From Bacillota bacterium (GTDB taxonomy: Bacteria > Bacillota > Limnochordia > Darwinibacteriales > DTU012), in contig JAAYLQ010000036.1 in the NCBI GenBank assembly GCA_012521805.1, positions 1 to 25,362 on the forward strand: a DNA stretch of 25,362 bases, read 5' to 3'. Made by a program: the position numbers and the translations under genes. Positions within the stretch are counted from its first letter, which is position 1. The number at the start of each line of letters is the position of its first letter. Positions 22,670 to 25,362 of the stretch are shown here, one piece after another. The notes beneath the pieces are model-generated. The model was given only the letters and a program-made list of their open reading frames with translations. It ran no database searches and was not told the DNA's origin.

Positions 22670-23812
22670 CTATTGTCCTCCCGAATCTTGTGCTGCCTCC
22701 GGCGGTTCAATCGGCAGCAGCGGCAGCTGCGGTTCCGCTTCTTCCGGCTGCTCTGGTTCCGGCTCTGGTTCAATTGGTTCGATTGGCTCAATCGGCTCGA
22801 TTGGTTCGGGTTCCTGAGTCTGATCCGGTTCCGGCTCAGTCTCCACTGCTAAAGCTGTAATCACCAACCTGACTTGGACAGTCCCATCACCTTCAATTAC
22901 CACACCACCAGGCAGACTCAGACCTATATTCATATTGTATTCACCGGCACCTAATCCGGTTAACGCAATCCGCTGGGTTTCCAAGCTTTGAATGCTGTCC
23001 CCATAATGGGTCGGAATGCTGACTGTCACAGCATTCGGAATCACAATTACTTGACTTAGCTCCAGCCCAGGAGCCAAATCGCCATCAAACTGGGGTACAA
23101 TTGGCAGCAGGCGCTCAATTCGCTGCTCTGCCAGTTTAACTGTAACAGAAACATACTCGGGATCAATGCTTACCCCTTCAATATCGCGGCCATTTCCATC
23201 CACGGCGTGAACAGGAAAACTGCCTTCCAGAAACTGAGTGGGGCCGCCAAAATTAATATAAACTGCTGCTGATGCTACTCGTTCAATCCGGCTGCGGGGA
23301 CCCTTCACCCTTACTGAATCAGGCACAGCGGTATAGCTTTGGACGCTGTAATCGGTAGGCAGACCCAACAGACCTACATACACCGGATAGCTGTTTTCCA
23401 GCAGCTTTTCTGTTTTTAAGTTGATCCACCGCGGCGTAACACTAACCAGTTCAACACCTTTTGGCACGCTTACCTCCACCGAATAGGTTCCTTCTCCTTC
23501 AATCGCACCGCTTAAATCCACTACTGCCCTGGCACTCTGCTCAGCTCGGCTGATCAGAGTATTTGCGCCCCGAATCACAATCCTGACAGGGTTCGGCTGT
23601 CCCACAAGGGTAAACTGATCAGACAAGCCAACCACTTCCGGCTGAACACTGATCGTCCTTTCATTAGAAAGCAGCCGCCCATGTCCTCCGGCAAAAAACC
23701 AGAGAATGCCCGCTAAAAATAGGGCTAACAAACGATAATGGAGATCCTCGTCCTGCAGAATCTCCCGCAGCCGCTTTAGATATGTATCTAATCGTCCCCA
23801 CCGCTGGTTCAT
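22670..23812 (-). CDS. cdaR: YbbR-domain CdaA regulator CdaR
   Basis: Membrane-anchored regulator of the diadenylate cyclase CdaA. The 380-residue product has a single N-terminal membrane helix (about 27-42), then several extracytoplasmic YbbR repeats (about 50-320). The last 59 residues or so form a very acidic, proline-rich tail with four EPI-type tandem units. The tail is read from 9-base repeats at 22767-22802. The ATG at 23812 overlaps the cdaA stop as ATGA and has AGGAGG eight bases upstream. A TTG at 23818 is too close to that site. Overlapping genes fit the known CdaA-CdaR complex. The tail could span or touch the cell wall, but that is a guess. Confidence 0.93.
   Translation of the reverse strand: MNQRWGRLDTYLKRLREILQDEDLHYRLLALFLAGILWFFAGGHGRLLSNERTISVQPEVVGLSDQFTLVGQPNPVRIVIRGANTLISRAEQSARAVVDLSGAIEGEGTYSVEVSVPKGVELVSVTPRWINLKTEKLLENSYPVYVGLLGLPTDYSVQSYTAVPDSVRVKGPRSRIERVASAAVYINFGGPTQFLEGSFPVHAVDGNGRDIEGVSIDPEYVSVTVKLAEQRIERLLPIVPQFDGDLAPGLELSQVIVIPNAVTVSIPTHYGDSIQSLETQRIALTGLGAGEYNMNIGLSLPGGVVIEGDGTVQVRLVITALAVETEPEPDQTQEPEPIEPIEPIEPIEPEPEPEQPEEAEPQLPLLPIEPPEAAQDSGGQ
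22767..22802. repeat. 9-bp tandem repeats in cdaR
   Basis: Four units of a GGTTCAATT-like 9-mer with third-position variation encode repeated Ile-Glu-Pro triplets in the acidic tail of CdaR. Slipped-strand changes here would alter tail length in steps of three residues without a frameshift. Confidence 0.8.
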
Positions 23813-24585
23813 CCCCAAAGCCTCCTTGAATTCGGCTGCTCGTCCTTGTGCAGATAGGTCTGGAGCTGTTCCCGCAGCCTGCTTTCCGTCAGGTAGCGGC
23901 GCAGACGTCCGGCTGCCGCTAGGGAAATAGCACCTGTTTCTTCGGAAACAACCACTACTAATGCATCAGACTGCTCGGACAGTCCTACCGCAGCGCGATG
24001 CCTCGTTCCCAGCTGAGAATCAAGTTTTGATTCTGTGAGCGGCAGAAAACAGGCAGCCGCCTGGATCCGCTTAGCTCGAATAATTGCTGCTCCATCATGC
24101 AGTGGAGAATTCGGTTCAAAGATATTGGTCAGGAGCTGCTCCGACAAAACCGCATCAAGCTGGATGCCAGTATCGATATATTCCTGCAGGCCTGTCTCCC
24201 TTTCAATCGCGATTAATGCTCCCACTCTCCTGGCACTTAATTTGACTGCGGTTTGCACCACAGCTTCAATCATCAAATTAATTTCTTCTTTCTCTGTAAG
24301 GCTGGTTTTGGTAAACAGCCGCCCCTGTCCCAGCTGCTCCAGCGCCCGCCGCAGTTCGGGATAAAAGACAATAGGCAGCGCTACAAAGACAGTTGTGGTT
24401 GCCTGCTCTAAAAGCCAGTTTACAGTCCGCAGGGAAAAAGCCTGGGCTAAAACGCCAGCCACCACCACTACTGCCAATCCTTTAATTAAAGTCATCGCTC
24501 TAGTGCCCCGGATCGCGTTGATCAGTTTGTAAATTACAAATGCGACAATGAGGATATCAATCGCATCTAAAACAGTAAAGTTCAC
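23809..24585 (-). CDS. cdaA: Diadenylate cyclase CdaA
   Basis: Makes the second messenger c-di-AMP from two ATP. The 258-residue product has three predicted membrane segments in the first 80 residues (about 8-21, 33-50 and 63-76). A DAC domain follows with the two catalytic signatures, DGA at 164-166 (SPLHDGAAI) and RHR at 195-197 (GTRHRAAVG). The start is GTG with AAGGGG about nine bases upstream. It overlaps cdaR by four bases. c-di-AMP controls potassium and osmolyte balance and cell-wall integrity in Firmicutes. The HAD gene ends five bases upstream. Confidence 0.97.
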   Translation of the reverse strand: MNFTVLDAIDILIVAFVIYKLINAIRGTRAMTLIKGLAVVVVAGVLAQAFSLRTVNWLLEQATTTVFVALPIVFYPELRRALEQLGQGRLFTKTSLTEKEEINLMIEAVVQTAVKLSARRVGALIAIERETGLQEYIDTGIQLDAVLSEQLLTNIFEPNSPLHDGAAIIRAKRIQAAACFLPLTESKLDSQLGTRHRAAVGLSEQSDALVVVVSEETGAISLAAAGRLRRYLTESRLREQLQTYLHKDEQPNSRRLWG

Positions 24586-24590
24586 AAAAA

Positions 24591-25253
24591 CTAGCCCCTT
24601 TTTGCTGAGATATACTGCATTGCCTCAGCCAAAGTCTGACCATCCTGCAGTAAAAACGTATCCATACCGACCTCTGCTGCCGGACCATCATTTTCCGGAT
24701 CATCACCAATCATCAGGCAGTCTTCTGGAGCGACACCGATCATCCTGCTGATCTCTAAGTAATAATTTGGATTTGGCTTGCAGAAATGCATAATTTCTCC
24801 ATGGGTGATTAAGGCATAGGGATAACCATCCACCTCAGCCCACCGCAGTCTCTCCACAATCGGCTCCAGGGGAAACACAGGATTGGTCGCAATCACTACT
24901 TTAGTATTATGAGCAAATGCTAATTCCACTATATCCTTAGCCAAGGGATGTTTTTGAGCCAAGTGCCTCAGTTTTGGAAACTCTTCAATATAATATCGTT
25001 CAAACAGCGCCATTAAGCTGGGGTCTAAGTTCAAACTTGGAAAAAAATGCTCCGCAAACACTTCGATATTAGTGCGGGTTGGGTCATTGCTTTTAATCAT
25101 TGCGTAAGTGGATGCTGTCAAATGGCGGATCAATTCCCCTTGGGGGACCCACTCTGCAAAAAGGGCAGAAACGCCTTGGAAATATGCTTCTAAAAGGGTG
25201 TCAAAATTAGTTTCCAGCAGTGTCCCGTCTAAATCAAATAAAATTGCTTTCAC
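24591..25253 (-). CDS. HAD-superfamily hydrolase
   Basis: Likely phosphatase of 220 residues. The four HAD motifs are seen: DLDGTLL (7-13, nucleophile Asp7 and Asp9), VVIATNP (motif II), the Lys in HFCKPNP (motif III) and MIGDDPENDG (motif IV). A helical cap lies between motifs I and II. The start is GTG with GGAGGG seven bases upstream. It precedes cdaA closely, so it may share its transcript. The substrate cannot be predicted, and no conserved link to c-di-AMP is known to me. Confidence 0.9.
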   Translation of the reverse strand: MKAILFDLDGTLLETNFDTLLEAYFQGVSALFAEWVPQGELIRHLTASTYAMIKSNDPTRTNIEVFAEHFFPSLNLDPSLMALFERYYIEEFPKLRHLAQKHPLAKDIVELAFAHNTKVVIATNPVFPLEPIVERLRWAEVDGYPYALITHGEIMHFCKPNPNYYLEISRMIGVAPEDCLMIGDDPENDGPAAEVGMDTFLLQDGQTLAEAMQYISAKRG

Positions 25254-25257
25254 TGTC

Positions 25258-25362
25258 TTACCCTCCTACTGTTTGCAGCCAAACCTGTTCAGCTGCAGCT
25301 GTGGCCTGTCCAAAGCGTCCCAACTTAGTCTCAATTGCCGCCAACGTTGTCAGCATATCTAA
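25258..25362 (-). CDS. C-terminal end of an unidentified gene (partial)
   Basis: An open frame runs from the window edge to TAA at 25260-25258 and gives 34 residues, including LAAIETKLGRFGQA and ending LQTVGG. The composition looks protein-like and helical, but it is too short to identify. The HAD-gene GTG comes four bases after this stop, and the HAD ribosome binding site lies in its last codons. The two are therefore probably in one operon. Confidence 0.6.
   Translation of the reverse strand, partial: LDMLTTLAAIETKLGRFGQATAAAEQVWLQTVGG

Noticed and set aside
22642..22791. Fifty-residue N-terminal extension of glmM
   Set aside because: It is an Arg/Ser/Asn-rich out-of-frame reading of the cdaR repeat tail. 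The ATG at 22641 has its own strong ribosome binding site and begins the conserved FGTDG region.

Overview
This window looks like chromosomal DNA of a member of the Bacillota (Firmicutes), probably a deep-branching clostridial or Limnochordia-like lineage. The signs are a cggR-led glycolytic operon, a yvcK/whiA pair, a cdaA-cdaR-glmM cluster, DnaD/DnaI-type helicase-loading genes, strong GGAGG ribosome binding sites and many GTG/TTG starts (about ten of 28 genes). The amino-acid binding protein has a cleavable signal peptide without a lipobox cysteine. That would suit a diderm cell with a periplasm, but it is only a hint about lineage. No tRNA, rRNA, insertion sequence, prophage gene or CRISPR array was seen.

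Layout. Positions 1-139 hold no convincing gene. smpB and ssrA (tmRNA) follow on the plus strand and handle ribosome rescue. From about 1.1 to 14.35 kb everything is on the minus strand. Read in the direction of transcription this is: a PHP-family phosphoesterase, yvcK, a VanW-family envelope protein, whiA, the operon cggR-gapA-pgk-tpiA-gpmI-eno with a paired CGGGAC operator, then a GH51 arabinofuranosidase, a small cysteine-rich DUF6171-type protein and secG. A bidirectional terminator separates secG from ssrA.

From 14.4 to 16.7 kb a plus-strand ABC operon (binding protein, permease, ATPase) for polar amino acids is inserted. It has a very good sigma-A promoter and an internal terminator after the binding-protein gene. 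From 16.7 to 17.9 kb a dnaD-like gene overlaps a helicase-loader gene on the minus strand. A 65-residue plus-strand ORF sits beside them.

From 18.2 kb to the end a minus-strand group reads: an unknown partial gene, a HAD phosphatase, cdaA, cdaR, glmM, acpS, nnr and alr. It joins c-di-AMP synthesis, UDP-GlcNAc precursor supply, fatty-acid carrier activation, NAD(P)HX repair and D-alanine supply. Together with yvcK, whiA, vanW and glycolysis, the window is mostly about linking central carbon flux to cell-envelope construction.

No wholly new defence or mobile system was recognised. The features most worth a second look are an RBS-hiding hairpin in front of the VanW gene, a strong hairpin between gapA and pgk, the out-of-frame dnaD/dnaI overlap, the CggR operator arrangement, and the unexplained repeat-bearing segment at the left edge.
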